Assembly (NCBI GenBank): GCA_047921455.1
Contig: JBLRWC010000034.1
Span: 1 to 28,957 of the forward strand
From: XN24 sp047921455
GTDB lineage: Bacteria > Pseudomonadota > Gammaproteobacteria > Steroidobacterales > XN24
DNA: 28,957 nt
Direction of reading: 5' to 3'
Within the stretch, counting starts at the first letter, position 1. Each line of letters opens with the position of its first letter. A model generated the notes under the pieces. It saw nothing but the letters and a program-made list of their open reading frames with translations, was not told where the DNA came from and did not search any database. Of the stretch, positions 1 through 8,283 are shown piece after piece. The position numbers and the translations under genes are program-made.

Positions 1-7
1 CCCCCAG

Positions 8-28
8 TGTCAGGATAGTTGTCGCCTC
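8..28 (+). repeat. Left terminal inverted repeat of the IS3 element
   Basis: The 21 nt from TGTCAGGATAG match the reverse complement of 1615-1635 except at two positions. It lies 37 nt upstream of the orfA start, where IS3 elements carry the promoter and transposase-binding end. Confidence 0.8.
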
Positions 29-65
29 TCTTTGACTGTAGCCTTGGGGGCAGAGAGGTGAAGAG

Positions 66-539
66 ATGGCCCGATACGGGAAGGAATTCAGGCAGCGGGC
101 GGTGGCTCGAGTACTGCCACCGGAGAGCAGTTCAGTGACGCAGGTTGCCGCAGAGCTTGGTGTGCGCACGGAGACGTTGGAGCGCTGGCGTGCCGAGGCA
201 CTGGCCGCGCCACAGCGTGAACGGATCTGGACCGCAGAGGCGCGTCTGGAGGCGGTAATCACGACCGCCTCAATGGATGAGACGGCCCGCAACGCCTGGT
301 GTCGCGAACACGGGGTATATCCCGGCGATTTAGCCAAGTGGCGCGGTGGTGCCGTAGCCGCGCTGGCTGATCCAGCCGAGGCGCGGGCCACGCCCCAACA
401 GACGCGCCAGGATCGGCGGCGGATTCGCTTGCTTGAGCGCGAGCTCGGGCGCAAGGACAAGGCGCTGGCCGAGACGGCCGCCTTGCTGGTGCTCTCAAAA
501 AAACTCTCGGCGGTCTTCCGCGAGGACGGGGACGAATGA
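66..539 (+). CDS. IS3-family transposase OrfA (DNA-binding subunit)
   Basis: This 157-residue protein has an N-terminal helix-turn-helix of the IS3/IS911 OrfA type (about residues 8-45, with VTQVAAELGV and ETLERWR). A second HTH-like segment follows at about 60-95 (AWCREHGVYPGDLAKWR). The C-terminal part is a charged, coiled-coil-like helix (about 110-150) ending in LSKKLSAVF. This two-module layout belongs to a branch of IS3 elements whose OrfA is longer than the usual 90-100 residues. It recognises the element ends and works with OrfB. The ATG is preceded by a purine-rich GAGAGGTGAAGAG. Its stop overlaps the OrfB start in an ATGA, so OrfB is probably made by translational coupling; a frameshifted OrfAB fusion is possible but no slippery site was identified. 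Confidence 0.88.
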   Translation: MARYGKEFRQRAVARVLPPESSSVTQVAAELGVRTETLERWRAEALAAPQRERIWTAEARLEAVITTASMDETARNAWCREHGVYPGDLAKWRGGAVAALADPAEARATPQQTRQDRRRIRLLERELGRKDKALAETAALLVLSKKLSAVFREDGDE

Positions 540-1609
540 TCCGTCTGGAAGACCGCCAGTACATTGTTGCCGCGATCGAACAGGCGCATGGTGCTGGTGC
601 CCGACTGCGCCCGGCCTGCGCGCTGGCCGGCATCGATATCCGCACGCTGCAGCGCTGGCGTGCCCAGGGTGGCACCGTACGCGGCGATCGACGCCCAGGG
701 GCGAAGCGTCCCAAGCCGGCCCACGCACTCAGCGAGACCGAGCGCCAGCACCTGTTGGCGGTGGCGAACGAACCGCGGTTCAGCGCAGTGCCGCCGGCGC
801 GTATCGTGCCCGCCCTGGCGGACGATGGGGTGTATCTGGCCAGTGAATCGAGCTTCTATCGGGTGCTGCGCGAGCACCACCAGGTACGCCATCGCGGCCG
901 GGCGAAAGAGCCCAAAGCGACGCGGGCACCGACCACCCACGTGGCGACCGGCCCAAGCCAGGTCTGGTGCTGGGACATGACGTTCCTGCCTACCCAGATC
1001 AAGGGGTTGTGGTTCTACCTCTACTTGATCCTCGATCTCTACAGCAGAAAGATCGTGGGCTGGGAAGTCCACTCCAGCGACGAGTCGGATCATGCGGTAT
1101 CGCTGCTGCGACGCACCGCACTGGCCGAGGGGTTGCATGCCACGGATCGCAAGCCGGTCTTGCACGGTGACAACGGCGCCACGCTCAAGGCCACCACCGT
1201 CCTGGCGATGCTCCACTGGCTTGGCGTCAAGGCCTCCTACTCGCGCCCGCGCGTCTCCAACGACAATGCTTATGCCGAGGCGCTGTTCCGCACGCTGAAA
1301 TACTGCCCAGCGTTCCCGGCCCGAGGGTTCGCCGCCGAGGCCGAGGCCCGCCAATGGGGCAGCGCCTTCGTGTACTGGTACAACCATGAGCATCTGCACA
1401 GCGGCATCCACTACGTCACCCCGGCCCAACGCCATGCCGGAGAAGATAAGGAAATCCTGGCCGCACGACATCGCCTCTACACCCAGGCGCGCGAGCGTAA
1501 CCCGCAACGCTGGAGCGGCAACACGAGAAACTGGCAACCGATCGAGATCGTCATGCTCAATCCTGACAGGACAGCGACCGAAATCGCTCATAAACAATCC
1601 GCCGCATGA
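536..1609 (+). CDS. IS3-family transposase OrfB (DDE integrase core)
   Basis: This 357-residue protein is the catalytic transposase. An N-terminal HTH-like segment (about residues 20-45, LAGIDIRTLQRWR) is followed by the retroviral-type integrase core (rve). The three acidic residues are visible in order: Asp in CWDMTFLP, Asp in HGDNGA and Glu in NDNAYAEALFRT. YYLYLILDLYSRKIVGWE-type sequence between the first two (here FYLYLILDLYSRKIVGWE) is typical of the family. The C-terminus with YWYNHEHLHSGIHYVTPAQRH is also standard. No internal stop or missing catalytic residue is seen, so the enzyme looks active. The start overlaps orfA by four bases. Confidence 0.92.
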   Translation: MIRLEDRQYIVAAIEQAHGAGARLRPACALAGIDIRTLQRWRAQGGTVRGDRRPGAKRPKPAHALSETERQHLLAVANEPRFSAVPPARIVPALADDGVYLASESSFYRVLREHHQVRHRGRAKEPKATRAPTTHVATGPSQVWCWDMTFLPTQIKGLWFYLYLILDLYSRKIVGWEVHSSDESDHAVSLLRRTALAEGLHATDRKPVLHGDNGATLKATTVLAMLHWLGVKASYSRPRVSNDNAYAEALFRTLKYCPAFPARGFAAEAEARQWGSAFVYWYNHEHLHSGIHYVTPAQRHAGEDKEILAARHRLYTQARERNPQRWSGNTRNWQPIEIVMLNPDRTATEIAHKQSAA

Positions 1610-1614
1610 AATCC

Positions 1615-1635
1615 GAGGCGACAACTACCTTGACA
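1615..1635 (-). repeat. Right terminal inverted repeat of the IS3 element
   Basis: GAGGCGACAACTACCTTGACA is the imperfect reverse complement of 8-28 (two mismatches). It starts five bases after the OrfB stop codon and marks the edge of the element. Confidence 0.8.
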
Positions 1636-2233
1636 TCCACCGCGACGCCTGGGGTGTACCGCTAATGTATTCCGGACCATTGTTGCAACGGATGATCTTC
1701 GGCAACCCACGCCACTCGATGATTTGATCGAGTGAGCGGATGACACGCTCGGCCGGCAACGAGAAATCGACCTCGATGCCGGGCCCCTCCCGATTGTAGT
1801 CGTCGATCACATTGAACAACCTTAACGCACGATCATCGCTCAGCCATTCGTGCATGAAGTCCATCGAACAGACCTCGTTGATGGCAGCAGGCACCGCCAG
1901 GGGCTCCGGCTTCTCACGCTTGAGCCGCTTCTTCGGCTTGATTCTGAGGTTCAGTTCGAGCTCCCGATAAATGCGATACACCCGCTTATGGTTCCAGACG
2001 AAATACTAGACATTTTGCAAGTACAGGAAGCACAACCCAAAGCCCCAGTTTCGCTGATTGTGGGTCAGCCGCAGCAACCAGCCGGCAACCTCGGCGTTCT
2101 CATCCGAGAGCTTTGCCTGATAGCGATAGCAGGTCTCGCTGATATCAAACGCCTGGCAGGCCAAACGGATACTGACCCCGCGCACTTCGACAGCCTTTAT
2201 AGAACGTTGCGCTCGAGATGCATGCTCTCGACG
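1636..2233 (-). pseudogene. Truncated IS3-type transposase OrfB relic
   Basis: Read on the minus strand, the fragment contains OrfB signatures of another IS3 lineage: VSIRLACQAFDISETCYRYQ, then THNQRNWGFGLCFLYLQNV, then WNHKRVYRIYRELELNLRI, then the core with SMDFMHEWLS and VIDDYNREG. It is dead in three ways. A TAG stop at 2006-2008 splits it in the same frame. The second catalytic Asp in the DNGPEY motif has become Asn (CNNGPEY). The C-terminal third with the catalytic Glu is missing, cut where the complete IS3 element begins. Upstream of about 2233 the frame stays open to 2488 but no longer resembles a transposase. The upstream limit is approximate. Confidence 0.82.
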
Positions 2234-2463
2234 CAGCGTCAGCGCCGGCGTACCGCCCTCGGCCTGCTTCTTAATCCGGCTGAAATCTGGGGCAGGGGGG
2301 GGATTACCGTATGAGATCAGGCCCAGGTTCGGCATGTGGTCCTGTGGAATAGCGGGCAACGAAGCAGTCTGCATAAGCTCGACGAATAACCCACTCGCGT
2401 CAGTATTGATGTGATTTTTTCGGTATGGTATAAGCGCCAATACCTCAGGCGGGGTTATATGGG

Positions 2464-3261
2464 ATGGAAAGACCAATTGTGGGACCACTAGCCGCGATTT
2501 TGCTTTCGCTTTCCGTCAACGCATCTGCCGGCCCCTGCGACCGGCAGATATTTTACTGCATGGAAGGATCGTTTTGTGACGGGTGCGGCGCGGGCTTCGC
2601 CCCCGGTTGTTGGGCATCCACGCTAGCCTACGAGCAATGGATGTATATCCTATGCATGGCATGTAACAAGCCATGCCAAAGTCAAACCCAGAGCTTGCCC
2701 TCTTCAGACGAGTGTGCAATATCAGCAAAAGCGGATATTGAAACCGCTTGGGCTAACGTTTTTGGCGATTTCTCTATTGACGTTGCCAATTCAGTTGAGC
2801 AACTAAACGAATTGGCAGTTATTGATCCAGCGCATGCGATCTTTACAATGCAGTTCGCGGAAGGCCTTCGTCCAGATCGTCAGGTAGACAGATATACCCA
2901 AGGCTATCTTTCAAAAACCCTAACCTTCGACTTCTACGAGGCGGCTCTGGCAGCGTTGATATCTGGAGCTCAGGGGTCGGATAGCCTGAAGGATGCAGCG
3001 AACGCATTAACAACACCGGTGGAAAAAGGCGTCATTCGAGTAGAGGCTTGGATTTCGGATGGCGCTGACAACAAGGTCACATTGAGAGTTCGGACTGCGA
3101 TAGTCGATACGCCTGGTTCGAGTCCACTTACGCGCGAAAAGGCCAGATCGTTAGAAAAGGAATTCGAGATACGAGAACTTCTCAATGAGACTTTAATTAC
3201 CTTAATTGAAGTTGATGGATTGGACTCCGTGTACGTGATCTCTCGAGTCATGGCGGATTGA
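2464..3261 (+). CDS. Hypothetical secreted cysteine-rich protein
   Basis: I do not recognise this 265-residue protein. Residues 1 to about 22 form a signal peptide (hydrophobic LAAILLSLSV, likely cleavage after ASA). The next 70 or so residues hold nine cysteines, including FCDGCGAGFAPGC and CMACNKPC, which suggests a disulfide-rich or metal-binding module in the periplasm or outside the cell. The remaining 170 residues have no Cys and look like a mixed alpha/beta domain without familiar motifs. Base composition and codon use are clearly more AT-rich than the genes further right, and it sits beside IS sequences, so horizontal acquisition is likely. A weak ribosome site (GGCGGGG) precedes the ATG. 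Confidence 0.6.
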   Translation: MERPIVGPLAAILLSLSVNASAGPCDRQIFYCMEGSFCDGCGAGFAPGCWASTLAYEQWMYILCMACNKPCQSQTQSLPSSDECAISAKADIETAWANVFGDFSIDVANSVEQLNELAVIDPAHAIFTMQFAEGLRPDRQVDRYTQGYLSKTLTFDFYEAALAALISGAQGSDSLKDAANALTTPVEKGVIRVEAWISDGADNKVTLRVRTAIVDTPGSSPLTREKARSLEKEFEIRELLNETLITLIEVDGLDSVYVISRVMAD

Positions 3262-3529
3262 AACACCCATCTACTCTTGAAGACTGATTCAGCCAATGTT
3301 CGCTGTTGCCGACCTAGCACAGCTGCGTGCCGCCGGGCTCGAGCTCGCCAACGTCGGCACCGAATCCGGTGACGACACGGTGTCGGGGCGGGTCAACAAG
3401 GGCGAAACGCTGGAATCAACGCGCGAGGTGTCGCTTGACACCCGAATATCTCGCCATGCTGGTGGTGAGTTTCCCGCTGGGAGAACAGCGCTTTCGCGAC
3501 TCCTTTCCAGAGTGGGCGCCGCTGCGGCC

Positions 3530-4267
3530 TCAGCGATACTCGGGATTCGGATGATCGAAGCGTTGTCCCGCTTCCCACTCGGTGCGCTGATTGCCGTGTG
3601 CCGGGATGCCGTCTGCATCCTTCAGCATTCGCGCCAGGTGCATCAGGTTCCAGGTCATGAATGTGGTATTGCGCTGTGTGAACTCGTTGTCGAATCCGGC
3701 GCGCCTGTCATTGTCTAACGGGTCGCCATAGCTGGGGCCCGGCCCGGCTTCGCCGATCCAGCCCGCGTCGGCCTGGGGCGGGATCGTGTAGCCAAGATGC
3801 TGCAGGGCGTAAAGCAGGCCCATCGCCACGTGCTTGATACCGTCTTCATTGCCCGTAACCAGGCAGCCGCCGACTTTCCCGTAGTAGACGTATTGTCCCT
3901 TTTCGTTCAGTTGCGCTGATTGGGCATATAGGCGCTCCACGACACTGGAACAGATTGAAGAGCGCTCGCCCAGCCAGATGGGCGTACCAATGACGAGAAT
4001 GTCCGCCTGCTTTACTTTCGCAAAAATCCCGGGCCAATCGTCCCGCTCAAACCCGTGCTCGGTCATGTCCGGCTGCACGCCCGGCGCGAGCTCGTAATCG
4101 GCGGCACGAATGTGTTCGACGGTGACGCCCTGGGCCGCCATGATGTCCTGCGATACCGCCATCAGTGTTTCGGTATGCGAGGGTTCCGGAGAGCGCTTCA
4201 GGGTCGTGTTGATATAGACAGCGCGCAGGTCCGAGTAGTCGGCTGCGGCCGATTGTTGTTTGCTCAT
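3530..4267 (-). CDS. Flavodoxin-family NAD(P)H-dependent oxidoreductase
   Basis: The 245-residue protein has a flavodoxin-like fold for binding FMN. It has a first strand with a phosphate-binding-type loop (about residues 17-30, VYINTTLKRSPEPSHTE), then DILVIGTPIWLGERSS, and YYGKVGGCLVTGNEDGIKH for the flavin ring region. The family reduces quinones or other small acceptors with NAD(P)H in the cytoplasm; the substrate cannot be told. The frame stays open upstream, but the start at 4267 fits best because GGAGGG lies 7 nt before it and the homologous part begins just after. It is divergent from the DoxX-like gene, a common redox-stress pairing. Confidence 0.82.
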   Translation of the reverse strand: MSKQQSAAADYSDLRAVYINTTLKRSPEPSHTETLMAVSQDIMAAQGVTVEHIRAADYELAPGVQPDMTEHGFERDDWPGIFAKVKQADILVIGTPIWLGERSSICSSVVERLYAQSAQLNEKGQYVYYGKVGGCLVTGNEDGIKHVAMGLLYALQHLGYTIPPQADAGWIGEAGPGPSYGDPLDNDRRAGFDNEFTQRNTTFMTWNLMHLARMLKDADGIPAHGNQRTEWEAGQRFDHPNPEYR

Positions 4268-4311
4268 GGCGTGTCCCTCCGAAGCGTGCCGAACCAATGA
4301 CTGGCAATTTA

Positions 4312-4325
4312 GTACCTTACGGTCC
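4312..4325. promoter_or_regulatory. Possible operator between divergent redox genes
   Basis: GTACC-TTAC-GGTCC is an imperfect inverted repeat in the 93-bp gap between the flavodoxin-like gene and the DoxX-like gene. Divergent redox genes are often controlled by one regulator bound here, but no regulator gene lies nearby. The symmetry is short, so this is only a candidate. Confidence 0.2.
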
Positions 4326-4360
4326 AGAATACAACAAAGCGAGTTAAAGGAAAGAGTTCG

Positions 4361-4768
4361 ATGCCAACTACTGTAAACAGATTGCCTGTGGCGCTGCTTT
4401 TGCTGCGCGTCGGCGTGGCCATCGTCATGCTGGCCTGGTCCATAGACAAGCTCGTTCGTCCCGAGCATGCCGCCGGCGTGTTCGGCGCGTTCTACGCCTT
4501 GCCCGGCCTCGGGGAGACGGTTTTTTATGCGCTGGGCAGCCTGCAGCTGATCGTCGTACTGGCTTTCCTGGCGGGTAAATGGCGTTTCTGGACCTATGGC
4601 GCCGTGCTTCTGATGCATGCCGTCTCGACACTGTCCTCATTTCGCCAGTACCTCGCGCCCTTCGAGGGACCGAATCTGCTGTTCTTCGCTGCATGGCCAA
4701 TGCTGGCTGCATGCATTGCCCTGTTCCTGTTGCGAGACCAGGACACACTATGGACAGTCGACCGCTAA
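4361..4768 (+). CDS. DoxX-like membrane protein
   Basis: This 135-residue inner-membrane protein has about four transmembrane helices (roughly residues 8-26, 48-70, 76-92 and 108-124). The pattern LLLRVGVAIVMLAWSIDKL near the N-terminus and the phenylalanine-rich third helix fit the DoxX/DoxD-like superfamily. Members are membrane partners of redox or thiol metabolism, but the role here is unknown. A good ribosome site (AAAGGAAAG) precedes the ATG. It is divergent from the flavodoxin-like oxidoreductase and only 40 nt ahead of the lipase lipoprotein gene, so it may be co-transcribed with the latter. Confidence 0.72.
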   Translation: MPTTVNRLPVALLLLRVGVAIVMLAWSIDKLVRPEHAAGVFGAFYALPGLGETVFYALGSLQLIVVLAFLAGKWRFWTYGAVLLMHAVSTLSSFRQYLAPFEGPNLLFFAAWPMLAACIALFLLRDQDTLWTVDR

Positions 4769-4808
4769 GGCAAAGGCGCGACACCCAGTGCATGCAGGGC
4801 CGTGCCGC

Positions 4809-6167
4809 ATGAGGCGCGCCCTGCTGCTGTGCGTGCTGCTGTTGGCCGGTTGCGCAAACCAGCTCGCGCCCGATCTCGAGCGCCTTTACCAGGGCAGCGG
4901 GAACGGGGCAGACCAGCCACCGGTGATCCTGATACCGGGCATCATGGGCTCCCGGCTGATCGATGCTGACGGCACAGAACAGTGGCCGGGCCGTGGCTGG
5001 CGATCATTCCTAGGCGGACGAGACGGACTCGCCCTGGCCGTCGACCCGCAGACACTACGGGCGGCAAGCGACGGGCTGGTCGCGCAAGGCCTGACCGACC
5101 GCGTTGCGGGTCGTGATTACTACGCGTCCATCATCGCCGTGCTGGAGAGCGCCGGCCGTTACCGGCGCGCCCTGGCTGGCGAGCCGGTCGCGCCAGGGCA
5201 TCGCTATTACTATGAATTCGCCTATGACTGGCGGCACGATAACGTGCAATCCGTCGCGCAACTCGATGCGCTGATCGAGCAGATCCGCATCGACCACAAC
5301 GATCCGGACCTGCAAGTGGATATCATCGCGCACAGCATGGGCGGCTTGATCGCGCGTTATTACATGCGTTACGGCGCAACCGATGTACTCGATAGCAATG
5401 ATTTCCCCCTGACGTACCGCGGCGAAGGTCGCGTGCGTCGCGTTGCCCTGCTCGGCACGCCAAACCTCGGGTCAGTCAGTTCGCTGCATGCCTTCATCGT
5501 GGGCGAGCGCGTCGGCCTGCGCCGTATTCCGCCCGAAGTCATGGCGACTTTTCCCAGCCTGTTCCAGTTGTTTCCGCATCCGCTAAACGAATGGGTCCTC
5601 AGTCAGCACGGCACAGCCCTGGATCGGGATGTCTTCGATATCGAAATCTGGCGCCGCTTTCAGTGGTCCATTTTCGATCCGGAGGTGCGCCAGCGTATCC
5701 GCAAGGCCATCGCTTCCGATGCCGAGGCTGATGCCTACCTCGAACGACGAGAGGCCGCCTTTCACCGGAACATTGAGCGGGCGCGCCGCTTCGTCTGGTC
5801 CCTGACGATCTCGCTGGAACGGGTTCCGTGGACCATGATGGCCTTCGGCGGCGACTGTCACCTCACCCCGGCGCGGATCGTGGTCGAAGAAGTACGCGGC
5901 GAGTCAGTAGTCCGATTGCGGCCGGAAGATATCCGCCACCCCTTGCCGGGGGTGGACTATGACCGACTGATGCTCGAGCCCGGCGATCAACGCGTCACCA
6001 AGGCCTCGTTGCTGGCGCGCGAAACCCTGGATCCCACGGTGCCGCGCCATCCATACAGTTTTTTCCCGGTCGCCGGCTCGATATTCCTGTGCGAGGGCCA
6101 TGACCGCCTCGCGACCAATATCAATTTCCAGGACAACCTGCTGCAGTTTCTGCTCAGCAGGGACTAG
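4809..6167 (+). CDS. LCAT-family lipase/acyltransferase lipoprotein
   Basis: This 452-residue protein resembles the lecithin:cholesterol acyltransferase family, serine hydrolases that act on the acyl chains of lipids. The start at 4809 gives a compact lipoprotein signal ending in LLAGC, with lipidated Cys at residue 15. The lid-proximal PPVILIPGIMGSRL (38-50) is the usual first strand. The nucleophile is Ser176 in IIAHSMGGLIARYY. A late CEGHDRLAT motif offers His431 as the catalytic base. The frame is open upstream of 4809 but that part overlaps the DoxX-like gene out of frame. Expected location is the envelope, anchored by lipid. The natural substrate is unknown. Confidence 0.85.
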   Translation: MRRALLLCVLLLAGCANQLAPDLERLYQGSGNGADQPPVILIPGIMGSRLIDADGTEQWPGRGWRSFLGGRDGLALAVDPQTLRAASDGLVAQGLTDRVAGRDYYASIIAVLESAGRYRRALAGEPVAPGHRYYYEFAYDWRHDNVQSVAQLDALIEQIRIDHNDPDLQVDIIAHSMGGLIARYYMRYGATDVLDSNDFPLTYRGEGRVRRVALLGTPNLGSVSSLHAFIVGERVGLRRIPPEVMATFPSLFQLFPHPLNEWVLSQHGTALDRDVFDIEIWRRFQWSIFDPEVRQRIRKAIASDAEADAYLERREAAFHRNIERARRFVWSLTISLERVPWTMMAFGGDCHLTPARIVVEEVRGESVVRLRPEDIRHPLPGVDYDRLMLEPGDQRVTKASLLARETLDPTVPRHPYSFFPVAGSIFLCEGHDRLATNINFQDNLLQFLLSRD

Positions 6168-6221
6168 CGGCCGACGGCGAAGCGCTGGCGCAGCCGGCAA
6201 GTCTTTATTTACACGGATGTT

Positions 6222-7178
6222 TCACGTCAAAGCGCCGCCGCAGCTTGAGCCCTGCCCGGCGGTGCAACCATAGCAATGCCGCGCCACCGCAATGCGTCTC
6301 GGCAAGCCATCGTTTAACAAGTCGCGCACGTGCCGCCGCCCCTGCCCACCAACCGGAATGCCGAGCATCTGGTTGAAGTCGCAGTCATAGAGGTAGCCGC
6401 GCCAGTCCACACTGATCAGCGAGCGGCACATGACGGAGTCCAGGTTGGCGTCCTGGTGCGCCAGGCGCAGTGTCTCCATGTAGTCGTCAAACTTGTTTTT
6501 CGACAGCAGCCATGATCCGAAGCGCTTGATCGGCATGTTCGCAAGCGCAAACAACTCGTTGAACACGATGCCGAAATGCTCGCTCAGGAAGTGCCGGTAA
6601 TCTTCTTCCAGCTTGGCCTGGGGGGGCGGCAGAAAAGCACCGTTCGGATTGTAAACAAGGTTCAGGACCAGGCCCGTACCCGGTCGGCCATACCCCAGCG
6701 CATTAAGCTTCTGCAGGGCGCGAATGGACGAATCGAACACTCCGTTGCCACGTTGCTGATCGACATTCTCTTCGCTGTAGCACGGCAGTGAAGCAACAGC
6801 CTCGACTTCGTTGGCGGCAAGAAACTCCGCCACCCATTCGTAGCCGGGCTCCTCAATAATGGTCGGATTGAGCCGGTCCATGACGTGCAGGCCTTGTTGG
6901 CGCGCCGCTTCCACCAGCCAGCGGAAATGCGGGTTCATCTCCGGCGAGCCGCCAGTCAAATCAAGCGTCTTGACCTCGTGTCGTTGCGCCACCGCCAGTG
7001 CAATTTCCATGGTGTCTCGCGCCATCAGCTCCGTGCGCTTCGGCCCGGCATTCACATGGCAGTGAATGCAGCTCAAGTTGCATAAGTAGCCGAGATTCAT
7101 CTGCAACGTCCCCAGCCGATCACGCATGATCTCGGGGAAGTCGCCTTGATTCATCAGCAGGGGCAGGGTGTCACGCAT
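6222..7178 (-). CDS. arsS: Arsenosugar biosynthesis radical SAM protein ArsS
   Basis: This 318-residue enzyme has the radical-SAM cluster motif CNLSCIHC at Cys33, Cys37 and Cys40, then the SAM-binding LDLTGGSPEMNP. The C-terminal domain ends in CYGCTAGQGSSCGG (about 302-315), the extra cysteines that mark the ArsS family with its DUF3641 C-terminus. Known ArsS proteins transfer a 5'-deoxyadenosyl group to dimethylated arsenic, making the precursor of arsenosugars. It is the last gene of the operon, 45 nt after ArsM, which would supply the methylated arsenic. The protein is full length and all cluster ligands are present. It converges on the lipase gene with a 54-nt gap and no obvious terminator. 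Confidence 0.92.
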   Translation of the reverse strand: MRDTLPLLMNQGDFPEIMRDRLGTLQMNLGYLCNLSCIHCHVNAGPKRTELMARDTMEIALAVAQRHEVKTLDLTGGSPEMNPHFRWLVEAARQQGLHVMDRLNPTIIEEPGYEWVAEFLAANEVEAVASLPCYSEENVDQQRGNGVFDSSIRALQKLNALGYGRPGTGLVLNLVYNPNGAFLPPPQAKLEEDYRHFLSEHFGIVFNELFALANMPIKRFGSWLLSKNKFDDYMETLRLAHQDANLDSVMCRSLISVDWRGYLYDCDFNQMLGIPVGGQGRRHVRDLLNDGLPRRIAVARHCYGCTAGQGSSCGGALT

Positions 7179-7223
7179 TCAAGGTGGCCTCGGTGGTCGT
7201 AGCTATGGAATTACTGGCGCGGC

Positions 7224-8282
7224 TCAACAGCAGGCCGGTTCCTGCCCGGCGATGGGCGACGTACCGGCCACCGGCGCACAAGGGAACAAGCCAAAATGTG
7301 TCGTCTTGTCGCCGAGCACCCGGAAATGCGCCCCGTAGCGCGTCGCGGACAGCATGTCGGCAGTATTGCCGCAAACCCTGAGGGGGCGCCCGGTTTCAAA
7401 ACGATGATGGTCATCCAGCACGAAGGCATGCGGCAGTTCTTCGATAGTGCCCAGGTAGGTTGCAACTTGCCCGTAATCCTCGCAACGATCTTCGAGCCGC
7501 AGCTTGAACCCGCGTATGGTCAGAGAGCGAAATTCCACGTGCCCGATCTTTTGTTCCACTTCCTCGTCCAGCAATGGTACCGGGCTCGACCTGACCACGC
7601 GGGCATCGGCGCATCCCGCCTCCGCCATCAAGCGACGGAAGTCCTCCAGGTAAAGCGCACCGCCAAGACACTCGCCACGAAGCACCGGGTCATTCCGCAG
7701 GGCCGGCGGGATCCGGCGGTCCGCAAACACGTCGGAAAAATAAAACTCCCCGCCGGGCTTCAGCACGCGCATCATTTCGGCAAACACTCGCTCCTTGGAC
7801 GGCGACAGGTTGATCACGCAGTTCGAGACCACCAGGTCCACGGATTCGTCAGCAATACCGGCCGCAGCAAGATCCTCGATATATCCATTGATGAAACGCA
7901 CATTCGGCCGGCGGTAGCCGAAACGGCGCATCTGCCAGTCGAGGTGGCGTTGTGCGACGGCCAGCTGCTCCGGCGTCATGTCCACGCCGATCACGCGGCC
8001 CTGCTTGCCCACGAGTTGCGAAAGCAGGTAGCAGTCTCGGCCGGAACCACACCCGAGGTCCAACGCGGTGAGTCCGGCGAGCGCCGGGGGCAGCGGCGCG
8101 CCGCAGCCGTAAAAACGGTCCTTGATCTCCACATGCACATTCGCGAGCAGGCGCCGCAGGTGCACCGGTACGGTTTCTGTAGCACAACAGGCGCCTGTCT
8201 TCAGATCAGTGCTGGATGCCAGTATTTCGCCGTAGTAGCGACGGACCTGTTGCAATGCGTCAGTCTCGTTCAATGCGTCCAT
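7224..8282 (-). CDS. arsM: Arsenite S-adenosylmethionine methyltransferase ArsM
   Basis: This 352-residue enzyme methylates As(III) with SAM in the cytoplasm. The SAM loop is LDLGCGSGRD (74-83). The conserved arsenic-binding cysteines are all visible: Cys32/Cys33 (TGACCAT), Cys60 (RFYGCGAP), Cys155 (VSNCVINLS) and Cys205 (RGECLGGALY). The C-terminal domain of about 120 residues and the final CC pair are usual for longer ArsM forms. The open frame runs much further upstream, but homology begins at MDALNE and this start lies one base after the stop of the DUF547 gene, so translation is probably coupled. ArsS follows directly, so the two most likely act in sequence. Confidence 0.93.
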   Translation of the reverse strand: MDALNETDALQQVRRYYGEILASSTDLKTGACCATETVPVHLRRLLANVHVEIKDRFYGCGAPLPPALAGLTALDLGCGSGRDCYLLSQLVGKQGRVIGVDMTPEQLAVAQRHLDWQMRRFGYRRPNVRFINGYIEDLAAAGIADESVDLVVSNCVINLSPSKERVFAEMMRVLKPGGEFYFSDVFADRRIPPALRNDPVLRGECLGGALYLEDFRRLMAEAGCADARVVRSSPVPLLDEEVEQKIGHVEFRSLTIRGFKLRLEDRCEDYGQVATYLGTIEELPHAFVLDDHHRFETGRPLRVCGNTADMLSATRYGAHFRVLGDKTTHFGLFPCAPVAGTSPIAGQEPACC

Positions 8283-8283
8283 A

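Larger units (their letters stand above)
8..1635 (+). mobile_element. Complete IS3-family insertion sequence
   Basis: The element is bounded by imperfect terminal inverted repeats (8-28 and 1615-1635, 19 of 21 positions matching) that begin TGTCA and end TGACA, as expected of IS3-family ends. Inside are two overlapping transposase frames, orfA and orfB, both intact. No clear target-site duplication is visible: the flanks read CCCAG on the left and TCCAC on the right. That suggests an old insertion, a rearranged flank, or ends misplaced by a few bases. The right end abuts a second, degraded IS3-type transposase, so this copy probably inserted into or beside it. Confidence 0.85.

Noticed and set aside
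1..1640. Target-site duplication around the IS3 element
   Set aside because: The bases outside the inverted repeats (CCCAG and TCCAC) do not match over 3-5 nt.
3262..3529. Possible small gene between the orphan gene and the flavodoxin-like gene
   Set aside because: Short frames exist on both strands, but none has a ribosome site or recognisable motif, and the plus-strand one would run into the flavodoxin-like gene. It may be decayed coding sequence; nothing can be named.
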